40,975 bases of DNA from a bacterium. GTDB taxonomy: Bacteria; Patescibacteriota; Minisyncoccia; Moranbacterales; UBA2206. A program made the position numbers and the translations under genes. The notes beneath the pieces are model-generated. The model was not told where the DNA came from and made no database searches. It saw nothing but the letters and a program-made list of their open reading frames with translations. Positions 7,338-15,598 of this stretch are shown in pieces. Positions within the stretch are counted from its first letter, which is position 1, and every line of letters starts with the position of its first letter. The stretch is from NCBI GenBank assembly GCA_021777675.1, contig JAJYDG010000006.1:1-40975 (forward strand), given 5' to 3'.

Positions 7338-10300
7338 TTAATTAATTTTTATTGAAGCATCCCATTTTTTATGCTCAAAAGTATAATACACAATCGGAAA
7401 AATAACTAAAGTAAGAAAAGTCGAAGCGGTTAGCCCAAAAATGAGCGCCCAAGCCAACCCCTCCCAAACAGGGTCGGAAATAATCGTAAGGGAACCCAAA
7501 ATTGCCGTAAGCGAAGTAAGCATGATTGGAAGAAGCCTAATGCGCCCCGTTTCAATCAATGCTTCAAGCAATGGGCGCTTCCTTTTTCTAAGCGGTTCAA
7601 GATATTCAAGGTATATAACAGTATTTTTAACTGAGAGTCCGGCAAGCGCGATAACACCAATCATTGAAGTTGCATTAAAATATGTTCCCTTGATTACATT
7701 TAAAATTGCAAAACCAGGGAAAACTCCGATTAGCCCGAGCGGGATGCTTATCATCAGAAGAAGCGGAATAAATAATGATTCGGATTTCGCCGCCAAAATA
7801 AAATAAATGAGAAAAATCGCCACCCCCATCGCCAAGCCCAAATCTCGAAAAACTTCCAGTGTCAACTTCCACTCGCCATCAATTTTAACAAAATAATGCT
7901 GATTGGTTTTTGTATTTTCGTATTCCGCACCAAGCAAATTCCAAGCCACCACTTTTCCATTTCCATCGGGCAACTTATAGGAAAGAATTTTAGGAAACAA
8001 ATCAATAATCGCATAAACAACACTGCGATTTTTCATTTCCGCCGAAAGATAGGTAGTTGGGCGACGATCATCGGATAGAATTGGCAAATCGGTTGCGCTG
8101 TCTGTTTTTTCAATAATTTCCGTAAGCGGAACACTTGTGCCTGTGCGAGTAGGAATTTCAATTTTAGCCAAATCATTTTGCGAATTGCGATCATCTTTTG
8201 GCAATCGAAGTATGATATATTCTTGTTCCGGTTTGCGCAAATTTCCTGGAGTGGTCTGATGATAGAGTCCGATCATTGATCCGGAAAGCGCTATATGCAA
8301 AAGCGTTGAGACATCAACAGGAGTAATTCCTAAAAGTTCCGCTTTATCGGTAAGAATACGATAGGTATAATCCAGTGTGCGATCAGGAGTTGAGCGATTA
8401 ATATCCGTCACACCACGGATTCCGTTTATATCCGCTTCAAAATCACGCGCCATTTGTTCGCGATTTTTTTCATCATTACCTTGAATTTTTAAAAGCAATG
8501 TAGCCAATACCGGAGGTCCCGGCGGATCTTCTACGACACGCATTTTAGTATCGGGATGCGCGCTTAGATAGTTTTTCGCCGAAATGATGACTTCTTGAGC
8601 AATTTTTTCCGAACTCGCACTGCGCGTTTTATTCTCTGTCAAATTCACTCGCAATGTAGCTTGATTTTGAAATACACGAGAAGAACTGCCTCGAAAAAGT
8701 CCATTGAAATCAGCTACCGGAGCGATTCCCACAAAACTTTCCACATTTACCACTTGTGAATTTTCCAAAATTAAACTTTCCAAAATCTTAGTTGTTGTTT
8801 GCGTTTGATTCACTGCTGTGCCAGTCGGCAAATCAATATAGACATAAAATTGGTTTTCATTGGCTTTGGGCAGCATCCGAAAAGGCACAAGTGGAGTAAG
8901 CGGTAGCATTAAAGCCAAAACAAAAATAATTCCGGTAGTAATAATTACCAATTTTCGTTTTTTGGCCGTTTCCAAAAATGCAAAAAGCAATTTGGCGTAT
9001 TGATTTTCCAATTTTTTAAATTGACGAAAGAAAAAACCGTCTTCATAACTTTTTTTCTTTTGCATATTATTTTTAGGCGTAAAAATGAGCGCGAGAAATG
9101 GATTGATAGAAACGGAAAAAATAAGCGAAGCAAAAAGTGCCGTTGGAACAAAAAATGGAATCGGCGCCATATACGGTCCCATCATGCCCGTCACAAAGGC
9201 CATCGGAATAAAAGCAATTGCCATGGTAAGCGTGGAAAGCGCCAATGCCCCACCAACTTCATCCACTGCTCGCACAATCAATTTTACACGATTTTCCTGG
9301 GGATAAAGCCGAAAATAACGTGCCACATTTTCAATCACCACAATTGCATCATCAACTAAAAGTCCCAAGGAAAGAATGAGCGCAAATAATGTAATTCGAT
9401 TAACCGTTTGCCCGGCCAAAAGTCCAACGCCAAAAACCGCCAGAAGCACCAATGGAATTGAAACTGCCGCCATCATAGCATTGCGAAAACCCAAAAATAA
9501 CATAAGCAAAACCGCCACAACCACGATTGATTTTGTTAGATCGAATGTTAGTTTGCCAATCTCATCACCGGCTACTTTTCCTTCATCACGAAGCACGGAA
9601 ACCTTGACATCTCGAGAAATTAATGTGCCCTTGAGTTTTTCCAATCTTGCCAAAACATCAGTTGAAACAGTTGTTGCATTAACTCCTTTCAATTTGGATA
9701 AGGCGATATGCACTACCGGATTTTCATTTTGATTTTTTTGAGCCAATGCCACATAGCTAGTAATTTCTCCTGGTCCATAAGTTACGTCAGCAACATCTCC
9801 CAAGCGAAGCACTGCTCCATTTTTTTGCCTTAAAACCAAATTTTTCAAATCATTAACATTACGAATATTGCCAGAAACATCCAAAATAGGATTTCTTTCT
9901 TGTCCTTCAAGCGGATTAACACTGAAAATATTGTTTGCGCCATTTATTGCTCCAATGATTTCAAAAAGAGAAATGTTTTGTGCGGATAGCTCACCGGCAC
10001 GTGGCTCCACAAAAAGATTATTCACACGACCGCCCCTGATTTCACTCTTTGACACGCCTGGCACCTGCTTTAGCTCATCAGTCACATCAAAAGCCAGCTT
10101 GCGCAATGAGCTTTCCGACAAAGAATCAGAAGAAATACCAATGTCTAAAATTGGTACATCATCAGGATCAACCGCCTGAATAACGGGATTAGCCACACCG
10201 GATGGTTTTAGGGCGATATTATCTTGCAATTTTTGATTAAGTTCGACTTTCGCATTTTCCAGATTGGAACCGACCAGAAACTTTACCATAACAACACTTC

Positions 10301-10634
10301 GTCCACCAGGAAAACTTTGCGAAGAAATATTATCAATCTTTGTCAACTCCGCAATCTTATCCTCCATTGGACGAGTGATTAACTCATAGACTTCCGAGGC
10401 ATCCGCATTGGGAAAGTCAGTTGTAATAACAAAAGCAGGCGCCACAATTTCCGGATTATACTGCTTGGGAGTAAGAATAAAAGACAAAATCCCCCAAATA
10501 GCAACCACAACAATAGCCAATATAGACAGCTCTTTTTTCTTAAGAAATAACCGTGTAATTCTTCCCGCCAGTCCTAAATTTTCTTTGTTAATTTCACTTG
10601 AAGATTGATCAATATTATGCATAATTTTGTTCAT
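7338..10634 (-). CDS. RND-family efflux permease (AcrB/HAE1-like)
   Basis: 1098 aa, full length for an RND pump. A first membrane helix (about residues 35-55) is followed by a large porter domain. A TM bundle contains 'GLLVDDAIVVIEN', whose Asp pair is the proton relay. A second porter domain and a C-terminal bundle with 'SVKNTVIYLEY' (Lys of the relay) follow. It exports substrates using the proton gradient. The DD motif without metal-pump signatures favours the hydrophobe/drug class over heavy-metal pumps, but substrate is not readable. It is third in the csoR-like/adaptor/permease operon, 15 bp after the adaptor, with no clear ribosome binding site. No TolC-type outer-membrane factor is in the window, as expected if the host lacks an outer membrane. 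Confidence 0.95.
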   Translation of the reverse strand: MNKIMHNIDQSSSEINKENLGLAGRITRLFLKKKELSILAIVVVAIWGILSFILTPKQYNPEIVAPAFVITTDFPNADASEVYELITRPMEDKIAELTKIDNISSQSFPGGRSVVMVKFLVGSNLENAKVELNQKLQDNIALKPSGVANPVIQAVDPDDVPILDIGISSDSLSESSLRKLAFDVTDELKQVPGVSKSEIRGGRVNNLFVEPRAGELSAQNISLFEIIGAINGANNIFSVNPLEGQERNPILDVSGNIRNVNDLKNLVLRQKNGAVLRLGDVADVTYGPGEITSYVALAQKNQNENPVVHIALSKLKGVNATTVSTDVLARLEKLKGTLISRDVKVSVLRDEGKVAGDEIGKLTFDLTKSIVVVAVLLMLFLGFRNAMMAAVSIPLVLLAVFGVGLLAGQTVNRITLFALILSLGLLVDDAIVVIENVARYFRLYPQENRVKLIVRAVDEVGGALALSTLTMAIAFIPMAFVTGMMGPYMAPIPFFVPTALFASLIFSVSINPFLALIFTPKNNMQKKKSYEDGFFFRQFKKLENQYAKLLFAFLETAKKRKLVIITTGIIFVLALMLPLTPLVPFRMLPKANENQFYVYIDLPTGTAVNQTQTTTKILESLILENSQVVNVESFVGIAPVADFNGLFRGSSSRVFQNQATLRVNLTENKTRSASSEKIAQEVIISAKNYLSAHPDTKMRVVEDPPGPPVLATLLLKIQGNDEKNREQMARDFEADINGIRGVTDINRSTPDRTLDYTYRILTDKAELLGITPVDVSTLLHIALSGSMIGLYHQTTPGNLRKPEQEYIILRLPKDDRNSQNDLAKIEIPTRTGTSVPLTEIIEKTDSATDLPILSDDRRPTTYLSAEMKNRSVVYAIIDLFPKILSYKLPDGNGKVVAWNLLGAEYENTKTNQHYFVKIDGEWKLTLEVFRDLGLAMGVAIFLIYFILAAKSESLFIPLLLMISIPLGLIGVFPGFAILNVIKGTYFNATSMIGVIALAGLSVKNTVIYLEYLEPLRKRKRPLLEALIETGRIRLLPIMLTSLTAILGSLTIISDPVWEGLAWALIFGLTASTFLTLVIFPIVYYTFEHKKWDASIKIN

Positions 10635-10649
10635 TTTTATAATTTTCTT

Positions 10650-11807
10650 TTATTTCTCCACTACAAAATCACCATCTCGAAGAGAATATTGTCCATCTAC
10701 GACAATTTTATCTCCTACAGCAACACCGGAAAGCACTTCGCGCAATTCTCCCGACGGATCACCAATCGTAATTTTATTTTTTCTGACTATCCCATTATTA
10801 CCAAGCACAAAAACAAAAATATCATCATACTCTCGCAAAATCGCTTTTTCCGGAATAAGTATCACTGCTTTTTCATTTCCGCCAGGAATAGCTACATTGA
10901 CATATTGCCCAAGGAAAAGCGCTTTTTCATTTTCCGCACCCGAAAATCTGACGCGCGCAATCGCCTTTTGTGTTGTTGCTTCAATTGCTCCTGCTACAGA
11001 AAACACATATCCCGAGACAATCGATTCGACTTTTCCATCAGGACTCACCAAAACTTTCTCGCCTTTGGAAATATTTTCGCCAATCGATCCGGGAATGGAA
11101 ATATCAATTTCCAAATCATCTGGAGATGAAATTTCATACAATGGCGTTCCAGGAGCAACAAAAGAACCGATTGTTGTGTACTTTTTAGTGATTATTCCGG
11201 AAAAAGGAGCGATTATTGTCGCATTCTTAGTTGCAATATGCGCCACTAGCGCCCCGCCTTGAGCAACAGCTAAATTTGCGTTAGCTTCTGAATTTTGCAA
11301 ATCTCGCATTTTTTTTGCACTGCTAAGCGCTTCCTCACTAACTTTAATATCTTTTTCAGTCGCACTACCATTAGAATAATTTTCTTTGGTTTTTTTAAGC
11401 ATCGCTTGAGCTTCATTTACTTTTTGATCGTAAAAATCCTTTGTTTCTCCCAAAGTTTTTTGAATTGCGTCTAACGACATTAGGGCGCTTTGATCCATCG
11501 CACGAAGTTCACTGCCATCGATAATAGCAATCGTTTCTCCGGCTTGCACCGAATCCCCTTCAACTTTCAAAAGCTTAGTCACATATCCGCCAACTTTGGG
11601 TGAAATATCAGCCTGTCTCGCACCGCTAACAAAACCGGAAAAATTCCCAACGGAATGAAAATCTGTCGTCATAGCAGATACTGTTTGCACGCGCTTAACC
11701 GGCAAACTAGAATTAACCCTTTCCGCTCCTCTGGCAAAAAAAGCTGTCCAAACAAAATAAATTGCGAAAGAAACAAACAAAAAAACTGCGAAATATTTTT
11801 TATGCAT
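10650..11807 (-). CDS. RND periplasmic adaptor / membrane fusion protein
   Basis: 385 aa. The N-terminal signal anchor (about residues 4-25) is followed by a biotinyl-lipoyl half ('SPKVGGYVTKLLKVEGDSVQAGETIAII'-like region, residues 68-95). Then come a coiled-coil hairpin (about 105-175), the second lipoyl half ('ATIIAPFSGIITKK'), a beta-barrel domain and a membrane-proximal domain. This is the HlyD/AcrA-type partner of the downstream RND permease. It lies 9 bp after the CsoR-family gene and 15 bp before the permease, so one transcript is expected. In a cell without an outer membrane the adaptor could open to the cell wall or outside instead of docking on TolC. Confidence 0.92.
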   Translation of the reverse strand: MHKKYFAVFLFVSFAIYFVWTAFFARGAERVNSSLPVKRVQTVSAMTTDFHSVGNFSGFVSGARQADISPKVGGYVTKLLKVEGDSVQAGETIAIIDGSELRAMDQSALMSLDAIQKTLGETKDFYDQKVNEAQAMLKKTKENYSNGSATEKDIKVSEEALSSAKKMRDLQNSEANANLAVAQGGALVAHIATKNATIIAPFSGIITKKYTTIGSFVAPGTPLYEISSPDDLEIDISIPGSIGENISKGEKVLVSPDGKVESIVSGYVFSVAGAIEATTQKAIARVRFSGAENEKALFLGQYVNVAIPGGNEKAVILIPEKAILREYDDIFVFVLGNNGIVRKNKITIGDPSGELREVLSGVAVGDKIVVDGQYSLRDGDFVVEK

Positions 11808-11816
11808 AATGATTTT

Positions 11817-12059
11817 CTATTTTTTAATTATTTCCTTAAGTAACTTGCCTAGTTTATCTTTATCGCTAACTTTCATTTTCGCCGCGCAATCCATCAGATT
11901 TTGTTCGGTATACTGAACCATTACTCGATCAAAAGATGCTTTAGCCGCTTTCATCTGGATGAGCACGGAAAAACATTCATTATTTTCCGCAAGCATTTTT
12001 TTTATTCCCTCCAGTTGTCCAATTATATTATTTATCAACTGTTCATTGTTTTTTGGCAT
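11817..12059 (-). CDS. CsoR/FrmR-family (DUF156) repressor, CstR-like
   Basis: 80 aa, all-helical family of small tetrameric repressors. Counting from the ATG, the ligand positions are C29, N54 and C58. The spacing 25 and 4 is exactly that of the Cys-His-Cys copper site of CsoR (C36/H61/C65 in M. tuberculosis), but the His is Asn. As I recall, C-N-C with no His is the pattern of CstR, the persulfide sensor of S. aureus (C31/C60), so a reactive-sulfur or dithiol sensor is a real possibility; copper sensing would be unlikely without His. It is the first gene of the RND operon, directly downstream of a promoter containing a perfect palindromic operator, so it most likely represses its own operon. 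There is no Shine-Dalgarno sequence. Confidence 0.9.
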   Translation of the reverse strand: MPKNNEQLINNIIGQLEGIKKMLAENNECFSVLIQMKAAKASFDRVMVQYTEQNLMDCAAKMKVSDKDKLGKLLKEIIKK

Positions 12060-12091
12060 ATTTTTTTATGAGTTAATAGTTAGTGATTCAA

Positions 12092-12121
12092 AGTCTAACA
12101 TACACCCCCAGGGGGTGTCAA
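12092..12121 (-). promoter_or_regulatory. Sigma70-type promoter of the RND operon
   Basis: On the minus strand TTGACA (12116-12121, perfect -35) is followed after 18 bases by TAGACT (12092-12097, 4/6 to TATAAT). The predicted start of transcription lies about 25 bases before the repressor ATG. The operator palindrome fills the spacer and overlaps the -35. Confidence 0.65.
12102..12118. promoter_or_regulatory. CsoR/CstR-type operator (G/C-tract palindrome)
   Basis: ACACCCCC-A-GGGGGTGT is a perfect 8+1+8 palindrome in otherwise A/T-rich DNA. It matches the class of G/C-tract inverted repeats bound by CsoR-family tetramers. It lies between the -35 and -10 hexamers, so bound repressor would block RNA polymerase. 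There is no following T-run, so it is not a terminator. Confidence 0.75.
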
Positions 12122-12158
12122 GAGTTTTACAATTCATCATCTTAATCAATCACTAAAC

Positions 12159-12179
12159 ATACCCGGCCATACCGAGTAT
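12159..12179. repeat. Imperfect inverted repeat upstream of the RND promoter
   Basis: ATACCCGG (12159-12166) and CCGAGTAT (12172-12179) pair at 7 of 8 positions around a 5-nt centre. It lies 38 bp upstream of the RND -35 box and 85 bp beyond the UDG stop. It could be a second regulator site or a weak hairpin after the repair operon. Confidence 0.3.
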
Positions 12180-12263
12180 ATTTATTCAAGAAACAAGCTG
12201 AAACACATAAAAATTCAAAATGAAATTGCGCTTTTTTTTATTACTGCGCATCTTCTTCCAATT

Positions 12264-12848
12264 TTATTTTTTCTCTTCAATTTTTGCAATAATCTTTGGA
12301 ATTCGTTTGAAATCTTTAAACAGCATCTCGCGCATTGAACCATTATAGAGCGCCGCCGCAGGATGATAGAGTGTATAAAAAACTTGCTTACCCATGCCTT
12401 CAATCCCACGACGCATCGCCTTACCGTGAATTTGCGAAATTTTAAAGCCAGGCAAAAATCTTTCCATTGAATGCCTGCCAAGCGTAACAATTAATCTTGG
12501 TTGAATTATTTTTATTTGAGCAAGAAGCCAAGGCCAACAAATGGCAACTTCAGCTGGCAATGGATCACGATTTTCCGGCGGGCGACATTTGCAAACATTG
12601 GCGATATAAATATCCTTGCGTTTAAGTTTAATTGCTTCAAGCATTTCATCCAAAAATTTTCCTGCGGCACCGACAAAAGGCGCTCCGGTCTCGTCTTCTT
12701 TTTTGCCCGGCGCTTCGCCAATAAACATAATTTTCGCCTCGGCCGATCCGGCACCGGGAACTACTTGCAGGCAACCTTTGCGAAGAGAACATTTGGCGCA
12801 GGCAAGCATTTCAATATTTAGTTTTTCAAGTTGCATTTGCTTGGACAT
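12264..12848 (-). CDS. Uracil-DNA glycosylase family 4 (Fe-S, UdgA-like)
   Basis: 194 aa. The [4Fe-4S] cysteines C17, C20, C88 and C104 have family 4 spacing. The catalytic motif G-E-A-P-G sits at 44-48, followed by 'GAPFVGAAGKFLD'. The C-terminal H-P-A-A leucine/histidine loop is near 160. It removes uracil from DNA arising by cytosine deamination, leaving an abasic site. That product is the substrate of endonuclease IV, encoded two genes upstream, so the pair would give a short base-excision route. It lies 5 bp after the phosphoesterase gene. The alternative reading as the phage-type DNA polymerase N-terminal-like UDG domain is less likely at this length. Confidence 0.92.
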   Translation of the reverse strand: MSKQMQLEKLNIEMLACAKCSLRKGCLQVVPGAGSAEAKIMFIGEAPGKKEDETGAPFVGAAGKFLDEMLEAIKLKRKDIYIANVCKCRPPENRDPLPAEVAICWPWLLAQIKIIQPRLIVTLGRHSMERFLPGFKISQIHGKAMRRGIEGMGKQVFYTLYHPAAALYNGSMREMLFKDFKRIPKIIAKIEEKK

Positions 12849-12853
12849 AATAT

Positions 12854-13357
12854 TTAGCTCAAATTATGCACTCTGATTAATTTAAAATTATCATTTTCCG
12901 TATTCCAAATGGCAAAAGTCGGCAAATATATTTCTCCGGCAACATTGCCGGGATTAAGCATTTTGCAGCTTTCAATAGTTTCCTCCCATGGTTTATGTGT
13001 ATGGCCATAAAAAACAAAATCATACTTTCCGGTTTCCGCGAGTTTTCTGGCTTTTTGAGGAAAATGAACAAATGCGATTTTTTTGTTATCTATTTTTGCT
13101 TCGCCAAAATTTTTAAATAAAAAAGTTTTTCTATATTTATTTTCCGAATCAAGCTTGCGCAGTTCGGCATAATCGGCATTACCGAAAGTATAATAAATTA
13201 TACCGGAAAAATTATCGTTCATAAGATCAAGCACTTCTTTTGAAGTAAGATCGCCACAACAAATCAGTGTTTTGATTTCTTGTTCGGCGCAGTAGCGCAA
13301 AACTTTTTCCAAATTAACTTCATTATTATGAATGTCGGATGTGATGGCAATTTGCAT
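12854..13357 (-). CDS. Calcineurin-like metallophosphoesterase (YfcE/MJ0936 type)
   Basis: 167 aa, a compact family form. Metal ligands are visible in order: D8-I-H10 ('SDIHNN'), G-D in 'CCGDLTS', G-N in 'FGNAD', H in 'FVHFP', and G-H-T-H in 'FYGHTHKP', followed by 'NPGN'. Such proteins are dinuclear-metal phosphodiesterases acting on small phosphodiesters or cyclic nucleotides; the true substrate is not defined. It sits between nfo and the UDG gene with 5-bp gaps on both sides, so it is part of the same transcript. A role in nucleic-acid end processing would fit the context but is inference. Confidence 0.88.
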   Translation of the reverse strand: MQIAITSDIHNNEVNLEKVLRYCAEQEIKTLICCGDLTSKEVLDLMNDNFSGIIYYTFGNADYAELRKLDSENKYRKTFLFKNFGEAKIDNKKIAFVHFPQKARKLAETGKYDFVFYGHTHKPWEETIESCKMLNPGNVAGEIYLPTFAIWNTENDNFKLIRVHNLS

Positions 13358-13362
13358 AGTTT

Positions 13363-14184
13363 TTATTTTCTAAAACTTTTTAACAGTTTTATATCTTCCG
13401 TTACTTTGTCATGCTCAGTTTCTAAAATCAAATCGATGTTATTTTTTTGAGCGAAAGAAACAATATTTTTAAAAGCGACTTTGCCAATTTTTCCAAAGCC
13501 AATATGTTCATGGCGATCGCGCTTAGAATTGAAATCTGTCTTACTGTCGTTGGCGTGGATTAGTTTAATATTTTTTAAACCCAATTCTTTATCAATGCGT
13601 GTTAAAGTTTTCTCAAAATCTCGCCAATCATAACCGGAAACAAAAGAATGTTGGGTATCAAGACAAATTCCGGCAATGAAATTATTTGCCACCCCGTCAA
13701 TAATAATTTTTAAATCAGCCAGCGAACTGCCAACAATTTCTCCGGCTCCGGCGCTATTCTCCAAAAGCAATTTTGTTTTTCCTGAATAATTTTCCAGGGT
13801 TTTTGCAAGCGCCTCAATCACTTTTTCAATTGATTCGTTATGAGTCATACCCTTGGCGCTACCAAGATGAGTTATGATATATTTTGCATTGATAAGACTC
13901 CCGCGTTCCAGCTCATCGCGAATAATATTGATTGAGCCATAACGAATCTTATTATCAGATGATGCAAAATTAATATAATATGGGGTATGAATATAGGTAT
14001 TTTGTAGCTTGAATTTTCCAGATAAAGCTTTAAACTCTTGACAAATTTCCGGCGTAAACTCTGGCGCTTTTCCTCCGCGCGGGGAACGAGTAAAAATTTG
14101 CATTGCTTCACAACCCAAGCCAAATGCTCTTCGAGGAGCATTTTGAATTCCGCCAGCAATGGAAATGTGAGCGCCGATAAACAT
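13363..14184 (-). CDS. nfo: Endonuclease IV (AP endonuclease)
   Basis: 273 aa. A TIM-barrel AP endonuclease with Zn ligands in their family motifs: H in 'YIHTPYY', H in 'ITHLGSAKG', E in 'LLLENSAGAGE', D and H in 'CLDTQHSFVSGYD', H in 'LIHANDSK', D and H in 'RDRHEHIGFG', and E in 'LILETEH'. It cuts the backbone 5' to abasic sites, downstream of uracil removal by the family 4 UDG in the same operon. It lies 59 bp after the DHH phosphoesterase. The start gives 'MFIGAHISIAGG', the normal family N terminus. No Shine-Dalgarno sequence is seen. Confidence 0.95.
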   Translation of the reverse strand: MFIGAHISIAGGIQNAPRRAFGLGCEAMQIFTRSPRGGKAPEFTPEICQEFKALSGKFKLQNTYIHTPYYINFASSDNKIRYGSINIIRDELERGSLINAKYIITHLGSAKGMTHNESIEKVIEALAKTLENYSGKTKLLLENSAGAGEIVGSSLADLKIIIDGVANNFIAGICLDTQHSFVSGYDWRDFEKTLTRIDKELGLKNIKLIHANDSKTDFNSKRDRHEHIGFGKIGKVAFKNIVSFAQKNNIDLILETEHDKVTEDIKLLKSFRK

Positions 14185-14243
14185 ATTTTCATTTTAATTC
14201 TAACACAAAGAAAAAAATAAAGAAAAAACTTTTTTTTATTCGC

Positions 14244-15203
14244 CTAAACAATTTCCCAACCATCTTTAGTTTCGACAATTTTGCCTTTGATTTCAAATCC
14301 GCTGGCAAGCACATGCCCGCCACCGCCAAATTTTGCCGCAAGCTCCGAAACATTGATTCCTTTATATTTTTCACTTCGCAAGCTACCTTTAATAACACCA
14401 TCCCCCCGTTCAGAGAGAATAAGCGCGAATTTGGTGCCGGGAACAGTATTGAGAATAGTTGCCACTTGAGCAATATCATCACTCGTCGCTCCAAATTCAA
14501 GCATATCTTTTTGTGTAATAACCGATACAATCATTCCATTTTCATGATTAACACGCGCGCGCTCAAATGCACGACCCCAAAGTTTCAATGTTGATACATT
14601 TTTATTGTTAAACATAGCACTGACTATTTTCGCCATCGGAGCACCTTTTTTCATTAGACTGGAAACGATTTCCAAAACATCGGAAGTTGTGTTTGAATGT
14701 TGCAACATTCCAGTATCATTAAGAATTCCCAATAATAAATATGTTGCCATCTGCTGATCTATCTCAATGTTTTGCAAAGAAAAAAAGTTATAAATAATTT
14801 CACAAACAGAAGAGTATGTGGAATCGACGATATTAATATCGGCTTTAATTTCTATGTCCGGATGATGATCAATAATCGCCGTAATTTGATCTTGCTTGAT
14901 TGCGGGAAGAATTTTTTCAAAACCCCGCTCCACGCTATCAGTCGCAATAATCAATTTATATTTTGCCACATCCAATTTATTTGGATTAATAAAAGTCTCA
15001 AAAGAAAAACTCTTTAAATACTCCGGCAATTCATTAAAACAAGCAACATCAACTGTTTTGCCAAGTTTTTTAATATATTCTTTTAGAGCCAAAACGGATC
15101 CAACCGTGTCTCCGTCAGGATGGCTATGTGCAAATAACAAAATGGAATTACAACCCTTTATCGCATAGTCAAGCGTATTGAATTCATTAGAAAAATTTTG
15201 CAT
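14244..15203 (-). CDS. nrnA: DHH/DHHA1 phosphoesterase, NrnA-like (oligoribonuclease / pAp phosphatase)
   Basis: 319 aa. The DHH domain has H-x-H-P-D-G-D at about 26-32, a metal Asp in 'IIATDSVERG' and the name motif D-H-H in 'AIIDHHPDIE'. The C-terminal DHHA1 domain ends in the RNA-binding 'FGGGGHVLASGFEIKG'. Length and order match NrnA, which degrades nanoRNAs and dephosphorylates 3'-phosphoadenosine 5'-phosphate. It leads the repair/turnover group followed by nfo, the phosphoesterase and UDG. A c-di-AMP phosphodiesterase activity (as in related stand-alone DHH-DHHA1 proteins) cannot be excluded. Confidence 0.9.
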   Translation of the reverse strand: MQNFSNEFNTLDYAIKGCNSILLFAHSHPDGDTVGSVLALKEYIKKLGKTVDVACFNELPEYLKSFSFETFINPNKLDVAKYKLIIATDSVERGFEKILPAIKQDQITAIIDHHPDIEIKADINIVDSTYSSVCEIIYNFFSLQNIEIDQQMATYLLLGILNDTGMLQHSNTTSDVLEIVSSLMKKGAPMAKIVSAMFNNKNVSTLKLWGRAFERARVNHENGMIVSVITQKDMLEFGATSDDIAQVATILNTVPGTKFALILSERGDGVIKGSLRSEKYKGINVSELAAKFGGGGHVLASGFEIKGKIVETKDGWEIV

Positions 15204-15262
15204 AAAAAAATTAGATAAAAAGTCAAATCTGCATGCCCTATCAAAAATTCAATAAATACTTT

Positions 15263-15595
15263 TTAGAGTTCTTTTAGCAATTTTTCGATTTTATCGGCTT
15301 TTAACTCCGTAAAATCTTCAATGAAAACAATGCGAGGGCTTGGTTTTATGTGTAATTTTCGATTAAGTTCTTTTTGAATCAGATGGAGCTCTTTTTTTAA
15401 CGTTTTAATTGCATAATTAAATTCTCCTTCCGGAAAAACACTAATGAACACTTGAGTGTAGCGAAAATCCGCGCTAGTGTCAACCTTGGCGATAGTGATG
15501 AAGACTCCGGTCTTGATTTGCAAGCTTCTAAGAAGAATTTCATCTATATATTTTCTAACCAATTCATTGATTTTAAGCAGACGATTTTCTGACAT
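15263..15595 (-). CDS. rbfA: Ribosome-binding factor A
   Basis: 110 aa, KH-type fold of RbfA. The features seen are the N-terminal basic helix 'RLLKINELVRKYIDEIL', the central 'FITIAKVDTSADFRYTQVFISV' strand pair and the C-terminal 'PRIVFIEDFTELKADKIEKLL'. It assists 30S maturation at the 5' end of 16S rRNA. It follows IF-2 by 3 bp, the widely conserved infB-rbfA order, and is probably translationally coupled to it. Confidence 0.92.
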   Translation of the reverse strand: MSENRLLKINELVRKYIDEILLRSLQIKTGVFITIAKVDTSADFRYTQVFISVFPEGEFNYAIKTLKKELHLIQKELNRKLHIKPSPRIVFIEDFTELKADKIEKLLKEL

Positions 15596-15598
15596 AGT

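Noticed and set aside
9000-9732. Plus-strand open frames inside the RND gene
   Set aside because: They are antisense shadows with no family signatures, starts or ribosome binding sites.
12102-12118. Intrinsic terminator at the C5/G5 palindrome
   Set aside because: The arms meet with a one-base centre and there is no T-run. Its position inside the promoter fits an operator.
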